DNA of 64,000 bases from assembly GCF_900111235.1 (NCBI RefSeq), contig NZ_FOJI01000015.1, forward strand, positions 37,007 through 101,006, given 5' to 3'. The translations under genes were made by a program, and so were the position numbers. The notes beneath the pieces were generated by a model that was not told the origin of the DNA, made no database searches, and saw only the letters and a program-made list of their open reading frames with translations. The stretch comes from [Clostridium] fimetarium. GTDB taxonomy: Bacteria > Bacillota > Clostridia > Lachnospirales > Lachnospiraceae. This document shows, piece by piece, positions 23,409 through 32,867 of this stretch; the stretch's first letter is position 1; each line of letters opens with the position of its first letter.

Positions 23409-25328
23409 TCAAGTCCTCTTTTTTCCATAATTAATCACTTTCCCTAATTCAATATAGGCAAATCCCTCTTCACAAGTATTTCTAATTTCTTCCTTTTTAC
23501 TATTAGATTGTTTTTTGTGATTTGTATCAGAACTTTTTATTATTTTAGTAGTCAAAATTTGCTTACTGCATTTCAAAATATAGGTATCCGTATTTCCTAT
23601 TATCTTAGCTGGGACTCCCGCAACTACAGAATTTTCCGGAATACTTTTTGTAACAACGCTCCCAGCTCCGATAATTACATTGTCACCAATTATTACATTA
23701 GGCAATATCAAAGATTTTGCACCAATAAATACACTGTTACCTATAACAATTTTACCAACTTTCCCATAGCCTAAATAGACTCTAGTCGATTGATCATGAG
23801 CAAGAAACTGAACATTATTTGCCACTGTCACATCATTTCCTATACTGATTAAGTAGCAATGTGATGGATCAAACTTTGTTGCTGTTTGTCTATAAAAATT
23901 GTAACCGATCTTCATTCCTCTTTTTAAATAGTAAGATGTTGGTAAATCTCCATAGCAGATAAAATTTATAGTTTCGAAGATATGTGTTAATATGAACCTC
24001 TTTATTGCTTTCATAATCACCTCTATTTTATATAAGGCTTGATTATATGACATACTATTTCCATTATCATTATTAATCTTAACATCACTTAATTTACCTT
24101 CATTTGTTTTAGTATCATTATTCATTAAATTTTCACTTTTAAAATGCTCCATTATAATGTCATAGCTTCTTTTAGTAGTATATTTTTCCAAAAAAAGTTT
24201 ATACCCATTTTCTCCCATCAAATCTCCGTTTTTTTCTGATGCAATGACTTTTTCAACCGCTAAATCAAAACTGCCTATATCACCATTGTATGCTTTTGCA
24301 CCACAACCTGCGGCTTCAATGATATCGCCAATATCAGTAGCACTATCTGTAGCTGAAATAATTGGAGTTTTTGCTGTAAGATAAGTTAATAATCTAGAAG
24401 GGAAATTTGGTACACTACTATTTTTACTTAATAAAATAAGTCCAACATCACAAGCTTGAACTATTTCTGTAAAATCTGTTTTTTTAATCCAAGGTAATAT
24501 TTTTGCATTCGAATAAATGTTACTAATCAAATTGAATAAATAAAGGTACTCAGTTCCTGCACCTATTATGAGAAAATAAAATGAATTCCTTTCTTGATAG
24601 TAATTAATTATATCTACCAAAAAATCTACTCCTTGCGCTTTTCCAAGATTTCCCCCATATACAAAAATCATTTTATCTTTTGGTAAATCATATTTTTCTC
24701 TAATCAAATCTCTTTCAACACATTCAAGATTTCGAATTTTTTCACTGTTGGGGCATACCTCGATCACTTTATTGCTTAAATATTGATTATTTTTTCTAAT
24801 AAAGTCTACATTTGCATCTGACATACAGCCTATATAATCCGAATTTTTATATGTTATTTTTTCTAATAATCGAAAAACAGACCATACAATTCCACCTTTA
24901 CGCATTTCACCCAAATCGACTGCATCTTGTGGCCATATATCTTTTAAAAGAAGATATAGTTTTGAATGATATAACTTTTTCAATAAAATAACACTCAAAG
25001 ATAAAGTAATAGGTGGTGTCGCAAATAAAATCAAATCAAATTTCTCTCTTTTAAAATATCTATGCATTGCATATATGATTTTAGGTCCTGCAAGAAATGA
25101 AAATATCACTTTTAAATACTTATTTCTTTTTTGTATATTACCTGACTTTACACGTAGTACTTGAATATTATCTTCATATGCCAAGAATGTTTTTTGATTA
25201 TTTACCCTTTCATTTACTGCCGCAACCGTAACTTTATTACCATTCTCATAGAACTCTTGCGCTAAATCTGAATACAGATTATACTCCCCTACTTTGGGCC
25301 ATGCGATTGTTATTAATAATACGTTCAT
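23409..25328 (-). CDS. GT4 glycosyltransferase fused to a hexapeptide acetyltransferase
   Basis: The 639-residue protein has two enzymes in one chain. Residues 1-400 are a GT4 glycosyltransferase (MNVLLITIAWPKVGEYNLYS, FVYGGNLGKAQGVDFLVDII, FPSRLLTYLTAKTPIIS). Residues about 440-585 are a left-handed beta-helix acetyltransferase (GNDVTVANNVQFLAHDQST, IVIGNSVFIGAKSLILPNV, IIGAGSVVTKSIPENSVVAG). A linker of about 40 polar residues joins them. The C-terminal 50 residues are polar and without a known fold. The acetyltransferase could acetylate the sugar that the first domain adds, or supply the missing PglD-type N-acetylation of the amino sugar (both inference). Confidence 0.85.
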   Translation of the reverse strand: MNVLLITIAWPKVGEYNLYSDLAQEFYENGNKVTVAAVNERVNNQKTFLAYEDNIQVLRVKSGNIQKRNKYLKVIFSFLAGPKIIYAMHRYFKREKFDLILFATPPITLSLSVILLKKLYHSKLYLLLKDIWPQDAVDLGEMRKGGIVWSVFRLLEKITYKNSDYIGCMSDANVDFIRKNNQYLSNKVIEVCPNSEKIRNLECVERDLIREKYDLPKDKMIFVYGGNLGKAQGVDFLVDIINYYQERNSFYFLIIGAGTEYLYLFNLISNIYSNAKILPWIKKTDFTEIVQACDVGLILLSKNSSVPNFPSRLLTYLTAKTPIISATDSATDIGDIIEAAGCGAKAYNGDIGSFDLAVEKVIASEKNGDLMGENGYKLFLEKYTTKRSYDIIMEHFKSENLMNNDTKTNEGKLSDVKINNDNGNSMSYNQALYKIEVIMKAIKRFILTHIFETINFICYGDLPTSYYLKRGMKIGYNFYRQTATKFDPSHCYLISIGNDVTVANNVQFLAHDQSTRVYLGYGKVGKIVIGNSVFIGAKSLILPNVIIGDNVIIGAGSVVTKSIPENSVVAGVPAKIIGNTDTYILKCSKQILTTKIIKSSDTNHKKQSNSKKEEIRNTCEEGFAYIELGKVINYGKKRT

Positions 25329-25416
25329 ATTGATTATTATCCTTATTTATTAATATCTTGCTTTACTAATATCTTTATTTTATTATTTAAATTATTATAT
25401 CTTGATTTAATTATAT

Positions 25417-26394
25417 CTAATTACTTGTTATCAAATCAAATACATACTTTATTTCTTTTTCTCCGTATCTTTGGTCTATTGTTATTGGAATCATATTTTT
25501 TGACAAATAGTATTCAAATGTGTCTGAATTCACCTCATCTAAAATATAACTCCACCAATGTCCCTGGAATACATTGTTTTCAATTAATTTGGGTAATGTT
25601 CTATTATCTTCAATCACAAGTGGATACACCATTGGTACACAATCCTCCTCATAAAATTCTGTAGGATCTATTTTGTTAATATTTTTAAATAGCGAACACG
25701 CAATTTCAAAATTTACTTTTCGTATGCGTTTTATGAGATTGTAATCAGTTCCATCTAGAATAGCATGTGTTAACTTTGACATTTTCTTGATACTAGAATT
25801 GTCTATCCGGTCATCGTTAGTTTTTTTGTTCTCATAGGCTTTTCCTGCACATCCATATTCAATACGCTGTAGCAAAAACAAGCTTGTATCAGAAGAATAA
25901 TCCTGCTCATATTCTTCTAAATAATCATTTGCATGACTACCAATCAGATATGCCCCGTCTGGTGCACCTATGAATTTTCTTGCAGAATATACATTCATAC
26001 AGTTGGCAATTGGAGGTGCAAAAAATGCCTGAGAATTATCGATAATTACATTTTTATACTTTGAAGCTAAGCTACACATTCTAGCCGAACTCATAATCCC
26101 AAAATAATTCACGAGTAAAATTGCAGCATTCTCAATATAATCTGTTATCAAAGGATTAAATGCTCTATCACAATAATAGTACTTGATCTTAACTCCATTT
26201 TTTAATAGGAAATCTTTAACTGTTTCACATTGATAATATGGAAGATATATTATATCTTGATTTAATATTTTAATTGCATGTAGAATTGCAGCTCTACCAG
26301 TATTAAGGCGAGCAACATGATCACCAACATAATATTCGAGGCCGCTCAAAAATTTTAGTTCAAGGAAGCTTCCGATTTCCATTTGATCTTCCAT
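25417..26394 (-). CDS. Divergent DegT-like PLP protein
   Basis: The 325-residue protein looks like a reduced DegT/DnrJ/EryC1 aminotransferase. It has the substrate entry LNTGRAAILHAIKILNQD, a cofactor Asp in VIIDNSQAFFAPP and a lysine in YSARKFIGAPDGAYLIG where DegT enzymes form the Schiff base. It lacks the full length (about 370-400) and the usual EDAAQA motif. It sits beside the WbqC-like gene, a pairing I have seen in other surface-glycan loci. Function unknown; aminotransferase, dehydratase and PLP-binding non-enzyme remain open. Confidence 0.6.
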   Translation of the reverse strand: MEDQMEIGSFLELKFLSGLEYYVGDHVARLNTGRAAILHAIKILNQDIIYLPYYQCETVKDFLLKNGVKIKYYYCDRAFNPLITDYIENAAILLVNYFGIMSSARMCSLASKYKNVIIDNSQAFFAPPIANCMNVYSARKFIGAPDGAYLIGSHANDYLEEYEQDYSSDTSLFLLQRIEYGCAGKAYENKKTNDDRIDNSSIKKMSKLTHAILDGTDYNLIKRIRKVNFEIACSLFKNINKIDPTEFYEEDCVPMVYPLVIEDNRTLPKLIENNVFQGHWWSYILDEVNSDTFEYYLSKNMIPITIDQRYGEKEIKYVFDLITSN

Positions 26395-26493
26395 TTTCAG
26401 CTCTCCAATCTCACGCTCAACTATAATTGCTCTTCACCATTCTTATTTTCAACAATTCTTACGCTACACTATTCTTACTCTTCTAATATAATA

Positions 26494-27177
26494 TTACTCC
26501 TGCATCTGTTTTTTAAGTGTGTCCCACTCATAACCATTATTAAAAAGATAATCTATAATTGATAAATTTGGCAAGAACTCTCCCCAGCATTGTTTATAAA
26601 TAATAGAATGATAGTTTGTATATTGAAGCTTTATTCCACGTTTCAGGAAGTGATCTTCTACTTGATAAACACTGGCTCCATTTCCAGAGAAATATACATC
26701 ACCTCCAAGGGCGCTACATATATCAATTACGCGTTCCTCCCTTCGAGTCGTAATATCCAAGGACGATGAATGCTCGAATCTTTTTGAGATACCAAATTTT
26801 TCACAAGTTTGCTTTATGATTGCAATATTCATTTCCGCAATGTTTTTGTATTCAGGAATCAATATATTTTCAAGATCCGCATAAATCTCATCAAAGAATT
26901 TAGCTTTACTATAATTAGATTTCAAAGTCTTTAAATGCTTTTGTTTCCATCCTAAGTAGTCCCTTGTAGTTACTTCTTGTATCGTATCTCCAAAGGTTTG
27001 CTTTACTGGAACCTTGAGACGAAGTTCTCCCTGTGGAGTCTTAATCCTATTCCAATTACAAATTCCTTCATTGGAATACTGGGCGTCGTCTAGGAATACA
27101 AAGCAATCACATTTGGCAATCTTGTAGAAATACCCCGGATATGGTATATAATCTGGTTGGTGTATGGCTATTATCAT
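26494..27177 (-). CDS. WbqC family protein
   Basis: The 227-residue protein starts MIIAIHQPDYIPYPGYFYKI and continues VFLDDAQYSNEGICNWNRIK and LRLKVPVKQTFGDTIQEV, the signature of the WbqC family (PF08889). Members lie in O-antigen and capsule loci and are thought to transfer an amino-acid or acyl group to an amino sugar; no reaction is firmly known to me. It lies between the initiating transferase and the divergent DegT-like gene. Confidence 0.85.
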   Translation of the reverse strand: MIIAIHQPDYIPYPGYFYKIAKCDCFVFLDDAQYSNEGICNWNRIKTPQGELRLKVPVKQTFGDTIQEVTTRDYLGWKQKHLKTLKSNYSKAKFFDEIYADLENILIPEYKNIAEMNIAIIKQTCEKFGISKRFEHSSSLDITTRREERVIDICSALGGDVYFSGNGASVYQVEDHFLKRGIKLQYTNYHSIIYKQCWGEFLPNLSIIDYLFNNGYEWDTLKKQMQE

Positions 27178-27228
27178 AAAATTATAATCACCTCAAATTT
27201 ATAGACTTATATTCATGTATTAAACTGC

Positions 27229-27843
27229 TTATTCTTTTTTATCCAATCTTTCTTCAAATGAATCTCTACTATAATTACCGTAATTTATTGTGTTTCTTTT
27301 AAAAATGCCAACAAAAGTGGCCAGTATAATTTTAATATCTAATAGGAACGAAACATTATTTGCATAGAAAACTTCATATTCAAACTGCTGTTCCCATGTT
27401 GGTGTAATATTCCCATATAATACTTCTGGCGGAATAAGTCCGCCTCTTACGTTGAGCCTCTGCATCTCATATTTCGTATATAAAGGTAAGTACTCTACGA
27501 TAAGAGGTCTCGGTCCCACTAAAGAAATATCACCTTTTAAAATATTCACTAGCTCTGGTAGCTCATCAATTGATGAAGATCGAAGGATACTTCCAAGTTT
27601 TGTAAATCTTAATTCATTTGGTAAAAGGTCGCCCTTCTCATCTCTTATATCTTTCATCGTTCTAAATTTATACATTTTAAAGATCTTATTTTTTTTACTA
27701 ACTCTATACTGTTTAAAAAATACTGGTTTGCCCAACTTTATGCGAACTATTACTGCAAGCATGGCAAAAATGGGGATGCAGATTATAATCGCAATGAACG
27801 AACAACAGATATCCAAAATACGTTTTATAAATTTACTATACAT
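27229..27843 (-). CDS. Initiating sugar-phosphate transferase (PglC/WcaJ type)
   Basis: The 204-residue monotopic membrane protein has one N-terminal membrane segment (ILDICCSFIAIIICIPIFAM), the KMYKFRTM motif, the catalytic Asp-Glu pair in SSIDELPELVNILKGDISLV and the following GPRPL. It moves a sugar-1-phosphate from a UDP-sugar to undecaprenyl phosphate and so starts each repeat unit. The short form lacking the extra N-terminal helices resembles PglC, which uses UDP-diNAcBac and fits the PglF/PglE-like enzymes upstream. The start is the ATG at 27843 with GGGAGG upstream. Confidence 0.9.
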   Translation of the reverse strand: MYSKFIKRILDICCSFIAIIICIPIFAMLAVIVRIKLGKPVFFKQYRVSKKNKIFKMYKFRTMKDIRDEKGDLLPNELRFTKLGSILRSSSIDELPELVNILKGDISLVGPRPLIVEYLPLYTKYEMQRLNVRGGLIPPEVLYGNITPTWEQQFEYEVFYANNVSFLLDIKIILATFVGIFKRNTINYGNYSRDSFEERLDKKE

Positions 27844-27868
27844 ATAAACACCTCCCGTTTTATCCAAA

Positions 27869-28531
27869 CTACATAATTTGCCTAATCAAGACAAATGACT
27901 CAGCTGCACGTACATTAATTGTAGATCCTCGATATTTTGACAAAGCCTCTATTGCTTCTAATGAACGTGGATTAGGAAAGTCTGATAATTGTGACTTATA
28001 TTGCTTCAATACTTCTAACTTTATCTGAATATAATCACTTATATCAATATAAACAGTGGGAATAAATGTATTCGTAGAATGTGGTATGTTCCATTCCGTT
28101 TCTGAAAGGGTTTCATAAGAATAGATTGCTTTAACTTTATGTTCGTACTTTGGTCTTAAAGCCACCATTGATGCTTTTGCAATTATTTCGTGATCTTTTT
28201 GCATATCTCCATAATGTGGTATAAAAACAATATCTGGCTTCACTTCGTCAATCACATCATGCAATTTATCGTTTATTTCATTTCTATTTGCTGTTTCAAG
28301 CATTGCAGCTGGAAAATCAAAAAAGAAAGTTTTTTTAATCCCAATTAACTTATGGCACGCAATTGCTTCTTTTATAATGCTTTCTACAAATTCGTCAGAA
28401 AACAATGGTGGATATCCCCTGGATGCTATGCATATATAAACACTGTCACCTTGTTCTATATGTTTTATAATAGTACCTCCTACACCAAGTATTTCATCGT
28501 CTGCATGGGGTGCTATTACTAATATATTCAT
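27869..28531 (-). CDS. PIG-L family deacetylase
   Basis: The 220-residue protein begins MNILVIAPHADDEILGVGGT, the zinc-binding motif of PIG-L/LmbE N-deacetylases, followed by VFIPHYGDMQKDHEIIAKAS with the third metal ligand region. Such enzymes remove N-acetyl from GlcNAc-type sugars or related compounds. Within this operon it probably deacetylates a sugar of the repeat unit or precursor, which may prepare an amine for modification by the WbqC or GNAT-like protein (inference). Confidence 0.9.
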   Translation of the reverse strand: MNILVIAPHADDEILGVGGTIIKHIEQGDSVYICIASRGYPPLFSDEFVESIIKEAIACHKLIGIKKTFFFDFPAAMLETANRNEINDKLHDVIDEVKPDIVFIPHYGDMQKDHEIIAKASMVALRPKYEHKVKAIYSYETLSETEWNIPHSTNTFIPTVYIDISDYIQIKLEVLKQYKSQLSDFPNPRSLEAIEALSKYRGSTINVRAAESFVLIRQIM

Positions 28532-28568
28532 AACTTTCCTCCATTTTCATAAATCTTTTTGCACATCT

Positions 28569-29666
28569 TTAGCTTGTGCCAACATCTCTATATTGTGGAA
28601 AAAAAGTAGTAGTTGAATCAATAATTTTTAAGTCTTGACCATCTGAATTCAATGTATTATTTTTTCTAATTTCCACTAACTCTTTATATTTTTTTTCATC
28701 AAATATCTTTTTTCCAATTACAAATTCATAATTAGATTCCCGATTAAAACTACCTTTAAATTTATACAAACTATCTTCTTTACTTCCAAGCCCACCACCT
28801 AAATGGAAGGTCTTAAATCCATTTTCACAGCCCCAGCATGCCGCCTCATATAATAATAAATTAGTTGGTGCAAGCTGTTGGTATTGTTTATCAACTGCAG
28901 ATAAATGATAATTCATATGCCCATTCGCAAGTAACACAATAGACATTGCAATTATTTTATCTTGATATACTGCATAAAAAATAATAGAGTTATATTTGCA
29001 ATCATAGAGAATACTTTTATAAAAATTTTCTTTGAAATAATAATATTGCTTTGCTTTATCTTTATCCATAGTAACATTATATAATGGTATAAATGCCTCA
29101 AATAATTCTTTACTTCTCCCACAGTATATTTCAACGCCTGATTTTAATGATTTTCGTACCATATTCCTATTTTTACTGATAAGATTATTCCAAATTTGTA
29201 GCTTTGAATTCAATTCCATAGTAATGGTTTTACCAAGCTTTGAAGTATAATAGATACTCTTCATCATCTCACTGTTATGAAGTACTGGATGAAATCGTAC
29301 AAACTCGCTTATTATACCCGCTGTAATGCAATAGGTACTGTATTCATTTTCTAACAATTTCAAGCTGTTTTCATCAACACTTCCTTCAACTAGAAATCCT
29401 CCGTAACCATATGGAGTTGTTATATCAAAATAGGTATTTGGTGGTATTTTATCAATGAAATTCTCATCCTTTTCAATATCTCTTAGCATCACTACATTCA
29501 TAGCCTTCATACAATTATCTTCAAAATAGAATAATTTTGGTACTCCATCACCATGAATCATAAATGCCTTAATATAACCAGATAGGTAATATACATCATA
29601 ATCTTGGAAATTCTTAACTAATTGATCCCATTCTTCTGCATTATCTATTGAAATTTCTTTTAGCAT
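28569..29666 (-). CDS. GNAT/FemAB-like N-acyltransferase
   Basis: The 365-residue protein has two GNAT-like halves in the manner of FemAB and PF13480 proteins: YYLSGYIKAFMIHGDGVPKL at the N-terminus, LISKNRNMVRKSLKSGVEIY in the middle and LLLYEAACWGCENGFKTFHLGG at the end. These enzymes transfer acyl or aminoacyl groups to amines of sugars or peptides. Its place directly after a PglE-type aminotransferase suggests it acylates the new 4-amino group, in place of a classical PglD (inference). Confidence 0.75.
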   Translation of the reverse strand: MLKEISIDNAEEWDQLVKNFQDYDVYYLSGYIKAFMIHGDGVPKLFYFEDNCMKAMNVVMLRDIEKDENFIDKIPPNTYFDITTPYGYGGFLVEGSVDENSLKLLENEYSTYCITAGIISEFVRFHPVLHNSEMMKSIYYTSKLGKTITMELNSKLQIWNNLISKNRNMVRKSLKSGVEIYCGRSKELFEAFIPLYNVTMDKDKAKQYYYFKENFYKSILYDCKYNSIIFYAVYQDKIIAMSIVLLANGHMNYHLSAVDKQYQQLAPTNLLLYEAACWGCENGFKTFHLGGGLGSKEDSLYKFKGSFNRESNYEFVIGKKIFDEKKYKELVEIRKNNTLNSDGQDLKIIDSTTTFFPQYRDVGTS

Positions 29667-29673
29667 TCAGATC

Positions 29674-30804
29674 TTATTGCCTCCATAACTCTTTCATTAT
29701 GGTAACTATTCTATTCAAATCATTATCAGTCATTTTTGTATCGCTTGGCAAACAAACGCCATTTTCAAATAGATTTTCTGCTACTCCTTCTCCAATAAAA
29801 TCGTAACTTTCAAAAAATGGCTGTATATTCATTGGTTTCCATATATTTCTTGCCTCAATATTTTCCTTTTCTAATGCCATTATAATATCTGAAGGCCTTA
29901 CCCTTCCACTTAAGCTTATGCAAGACAACCAGTAATTAGGCTCATTCCATTCATTAATTGGCATCATTGTAACGTCATCAAATTCTTCAAGTTCTCTTTT
30001 ATAAAACTCAAATATATACTTTTTCTTATCTACTCTTTGTTTTAGGACCTTTAGTTGCCCTCTACCAATACCTGCTAAAACATTACTTAATCTATAGTTA
30101 AAACCCAACTCGCTATGCTGATAATACCTTGCAATATCTCTTGATTGCGTTGCCCAAAACTTAACCTTACGAATCGATTCTTCCCGTTCTGACACAATCA
30201 TACCACCACCTGAAGTAGTAATAATTTTATTTCCATTAAAGGAAAATATTCCGTAAGTTCCGATGGTTCCAGTATACTTACCTTTATATAATGTTCCTAA
30301 ACTTTCAGCCGCATCTTCAATTAATATCACATCATATTTCTTACATAAATCTACTATCTTATCCATATCAGCAGAAAGTCCATAAAGGTGAACAACTATA
30401 ACAGCCTTCGGGGTTTTTCCCATCCTTGCATATTTTTCAAAGCCTTCTTCTAGAGCTTTGGGGCTCATATTCCATGTCTCATAATCACTATCAATAAATA
30501 CTGGTATTGCTTTTTGATAAATTATTGGGTTAGCAGAAGCTGAAAATGTTAATGATTGGCAAAATACGATATCACCTTCACCAACACCAGCTAATTTCAA
30601 AGCCATATGAATAGCGGCTGTTCCAGTATTAAGAGCTGCTGCTGCCTTAATTCCAACCATGGTTGCAAGTTCTTTCTCAAATTTATCGACATTCTCTCCA
30701 AGCGGTGATATCCAATTAGAGTCAAATGCTTCTTTTATAAATTTTTTTTCATAGCCTTCATCACTCATATGCGGTGATGAAAGGAATATTTTATTTTCAT
30801 TCAT
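29674..30804 (-). CDS. DegT/DnrJ/EryC1 sugar aminotransferase (PglE/PseC type)
   Basis: The 376-residue PLP enzyme has the full family set: ALNTGTAAIHMALKLAGVG, CQSLTFSASANPIIYQKA, LIEDAAESLGTLYKGKYTG and the Schiff-base Lys in SFNGNKIITTSGGGM. It should transaminate the 4-keto sugar made by the upstream dehydratase to UDP-4-amino-4,6-dideoxy-GlcNAc. The start is the ATG at 30804, preceded by GAGGA; the frame extends to 30843 without a better start. A hairpin at 30885-30912 separates it from the dehydratase gene. Confidence 0.9.
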   Translation of the reverse strand: MNENKIFLSSPHMSDEGYEKKFIKEAFDSNWISPLGENVDKFEKELATMVGIKAAAALNTGTAAIHMALKLAGVGEGDIVFCQSLTFSASANPIIYQKAIPVFIDSDYETWNMSPKALEEGFEKYARMGKTPKAVIVVHLYGLSADMDKIVDLCKKYDVILIEDAAESLGTLYKGKYTGTIGTYGIFSFNGNKIITTSGGGMIVSEREESIRKVKFWATQSRDIARYYQHSELGFNYRLSNVLAGIGRGQLKVLKQRVDKKKYIFEFYKRELEEFDDVTMMPINEWNEPNYWLSCISLSGRVRPSDIIMALEKENIEARNIWKPMNIQPFFESYDFIGEGVAENLFENGVCLPSDTKMTDNDLNRIVTIMKELWRQ

Positions 30805-30884
30805 AACATCCTCGTTTCTGCACTTCATTAATGCAATTTGCATTATTTAGAGGCATTAAATATTACCTTTTTTGATTTTTTTAT

Positions 30885-30912
30885 ATAGGCTATTCCAGGT
30901 GGAGTAGCCTAT
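30885..30912. other. Intercistronic hairpin
   Basis: ATAGGCTATTCC (30885-30896) pairs with GGAGTAGCCTAT (30901-30912), one mismatch, 4-base loop. No T tract follows on the operon strand, so it is more likely an mRNA processing or stability element than a terminator; on the plus strand CTTTTATA follows. Confidence 0.5.
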
Positions 30913-30920
30913 CTTTTATA

Positions 30921-32759
30921 TTAATCAGCTAACTTAAAGTTAGGAATAATGCTTATTAATGATTCTCTAATCATATTTATATCTTTTGTCTCCAAAGCTT
31001 GATTTAATATATCTATCTTTTTTTCTATTTCTCCAAATGATATAGATTTTTGCATTTCTATATAGATTTTTTGATTTTCAGTCTTCACAAGGTCTTCGTG
31101 CATAAAAAGTTCTTCATTCAACTTTTCTCCTGGGCGCATTCCTATCTCTTTGATAGGAATCTCAGTATATGGAATATGACCTAATAAACGAGTTAACTTT
31201 TCAGCTAATTTAAGAATATTGATAGGTCTTCCCATATCTAATACATATATTTCTGAATCAGATTCCATGGAACCAGCTCTTAATACAAGCTGTGCTGCTT
31301 CAGATATTGTCATAAAATATCTATAAACTCTTTTGTCTGTAATTGTGATAGGTCCCCCATGTTCAATTTGTCGTTTAAACAGAGGAATCACTGATCCATT
31401 TGAGCCTAATACATTTCCAAACCGAACTGCAACATATTCAGTCTTACTAATGTTTTTCATACTTTGAATAATCATCTCACACATTCTTTTGCTTGCCCCC
31501 ATAATACTAGTTGGGTTTACAGCTTTATCAGTAGAAATAAGAACAAACTTTTGTACATTCCACTTATCCGCCGCCTGCACCATATTGTATGTTCCCAAAA
31601 CGTTATTTTTAATGGCTTCATCCGGACTAATTTCCATAAACGGGACATGTTTATGTGCTGCTGCGTGAAATACTATTTGTGGGTGATAACGTTCGAATAA
31701 TTGTTCGATTTTATCTTTATCTTGTACAGAAGCAATTTCAACAACTAAATTAAGCTTATTTTTGTAATCATATATCAACTCTTGTTGAATTTCGTAGGCA
31801 TTGTTTTCGTAGTAATCTATAATAATTAACTGGGCAGGTTTCGATTGTGCGATCTGTCTACACAACTCTGATCCAATTGACCCCCCTCCACCAGTTACCA
31901 TAATAACCTTGTTATTAAAAAACTTATCTATCTCTTTCTTATCGAAAGATACCAAAGCTCTTCCTAAAAGATCATCCACATTAAAATCACTTGCAGACTC
32001 TAATAAATCACCTTTACTATTTCGTAAAATAGATAAAAGATCTGGCAATACTTTTACACGTAGGTTGGACTTTGAAACAATCTTTAATATTTCATTTTTT
32101 CTAATATCTGGTAAAATGGGAATTGCAATTATCACTTCACTAATGGGCGTGTTTTTTATCAAATCATTAAATTCATCTATTGGTCCTAATACCTTTATTC
32201 CTCGGATTTTCTTTCCAATTTTTTCTGTGTTATCGTCGAAGAAACAATATATTTCATAATTTGAATTTGTATTATATTGAATTTCTTCCATTAATCGTAC
32301 GCCTACACCGCCTGCACCTATGATTGCCATCGTAATCTTTTGGTTTATATTCTTTTTAATTTTTATAAGGTATATTCTGTATATAAAACGCATTAGCAAC
32401 ATAAAGATTATAGATATCGAACATGTCGCCACCGAAAAGATTGCAGACGTTTTATGAATGAAAATTAAATGGTTAATCATTATATAAATAATAAATCCTG
32501 CTATCATTCCAAGCATTAATCTCACATATTCATTCCCTTCAGCATATCTCCATATATTATCGTATGTTTTTAATAAGTACTGGCATAATGATATAGATAG
32601 CAATAATATAATGATATTAGGAAGGAAATCTAATATATTATAGTCATTCGCAGCCTTCTCGATTGGTACTAAAAGTTGAAATATATAACAAGAAAATATA
32701 ATAATAATAATGTCTAATATAAAAATAATTTTTTTTCGATATTTTTTAATTCTTCTCAT
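30921..32759 (-). CDS. UDP-GlcNAc 4,6-dehydratase, PglF/CapD type
   Basis: The 612-residue membrane-anchored enzyme has four N-terminal membrane segments (about 8-130), a CoA-binding-like Rossmann domain (KITMAIIGAGGVGVRLMEEI, about 140-260) and an SDR catalytic domain from about 285 (NKVIMVTGGGGSIGSELCRQ, HAAAHKHVPFMEISPDEAI, STDKAVNPTSIMGASKRM). This is the PglF/WbpM/CapD architecture that removes water from UDP-GlcNAc to give UDP-2-acetamido-2,6-dideoxy-4-hexulose. It feeds the aminotransferase encoded next. Confidence 0.92.
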   Translation of the reverse strand: MRRIKKYRKKIIFILDIIIIIFSCYIFQLLVPIEKAANDYNILDFLPNIIILLLSISLCQYLLKTYDNIWRYAEGNEYVRLMLGMIAGFIIYIMINHLIFIHKTSAIFSVATCSISIIFMLLMRFIYRIYLIKIKKNINQKITMAIIGAGGVGVRLMEEIQYNTNSNYEIYCFFDDNTEKIGKKIRGIKVLGPIDEFNDLIKNTPISEVIIAIPILPDIRKNEILKIVSKSNLRVKVLPDLLSILRNSKGDLLESASDFNVDDLLGRALVSFDKKEIDKFFNNKVIMVTGGGGSIGSELCRQIAQSKPAQLIIIDYYENNAYEIQQELIYDYKNKLNLVVEIASVQDKDKIEQLFERYHPQIVFHAAAHKHVPFMEISPDEAIKNNVLGTYNMVQAADKWNVQKFVLISTDKAVNPTSIMGASKRMCEMIIQSMKNISKTEYVAVRFGNVLGSNGSVIPLFKRQIEHGGPITITDKRVYRYFMTISEAAQLVLRAGSMESDSEIYVLDMGRPINILKLAEKLTRLLGHIPYTEIPIKEIGMRPGEKLNEELFMHEDLVKTENQKIYIEMQKSISFGEIEKKIDILNQALETKDINMIRESLISIIPNFKLAD

Positions 32760-32867
32760 AGTAATATCCTCTTAATAAACTTATTTTAAATACATTTTAA
32801 TTCAATGCAATTCGCACGATTTAATGGAATTAAAATAGGGTTTTATATTATAGTGCAAAATATAGGA

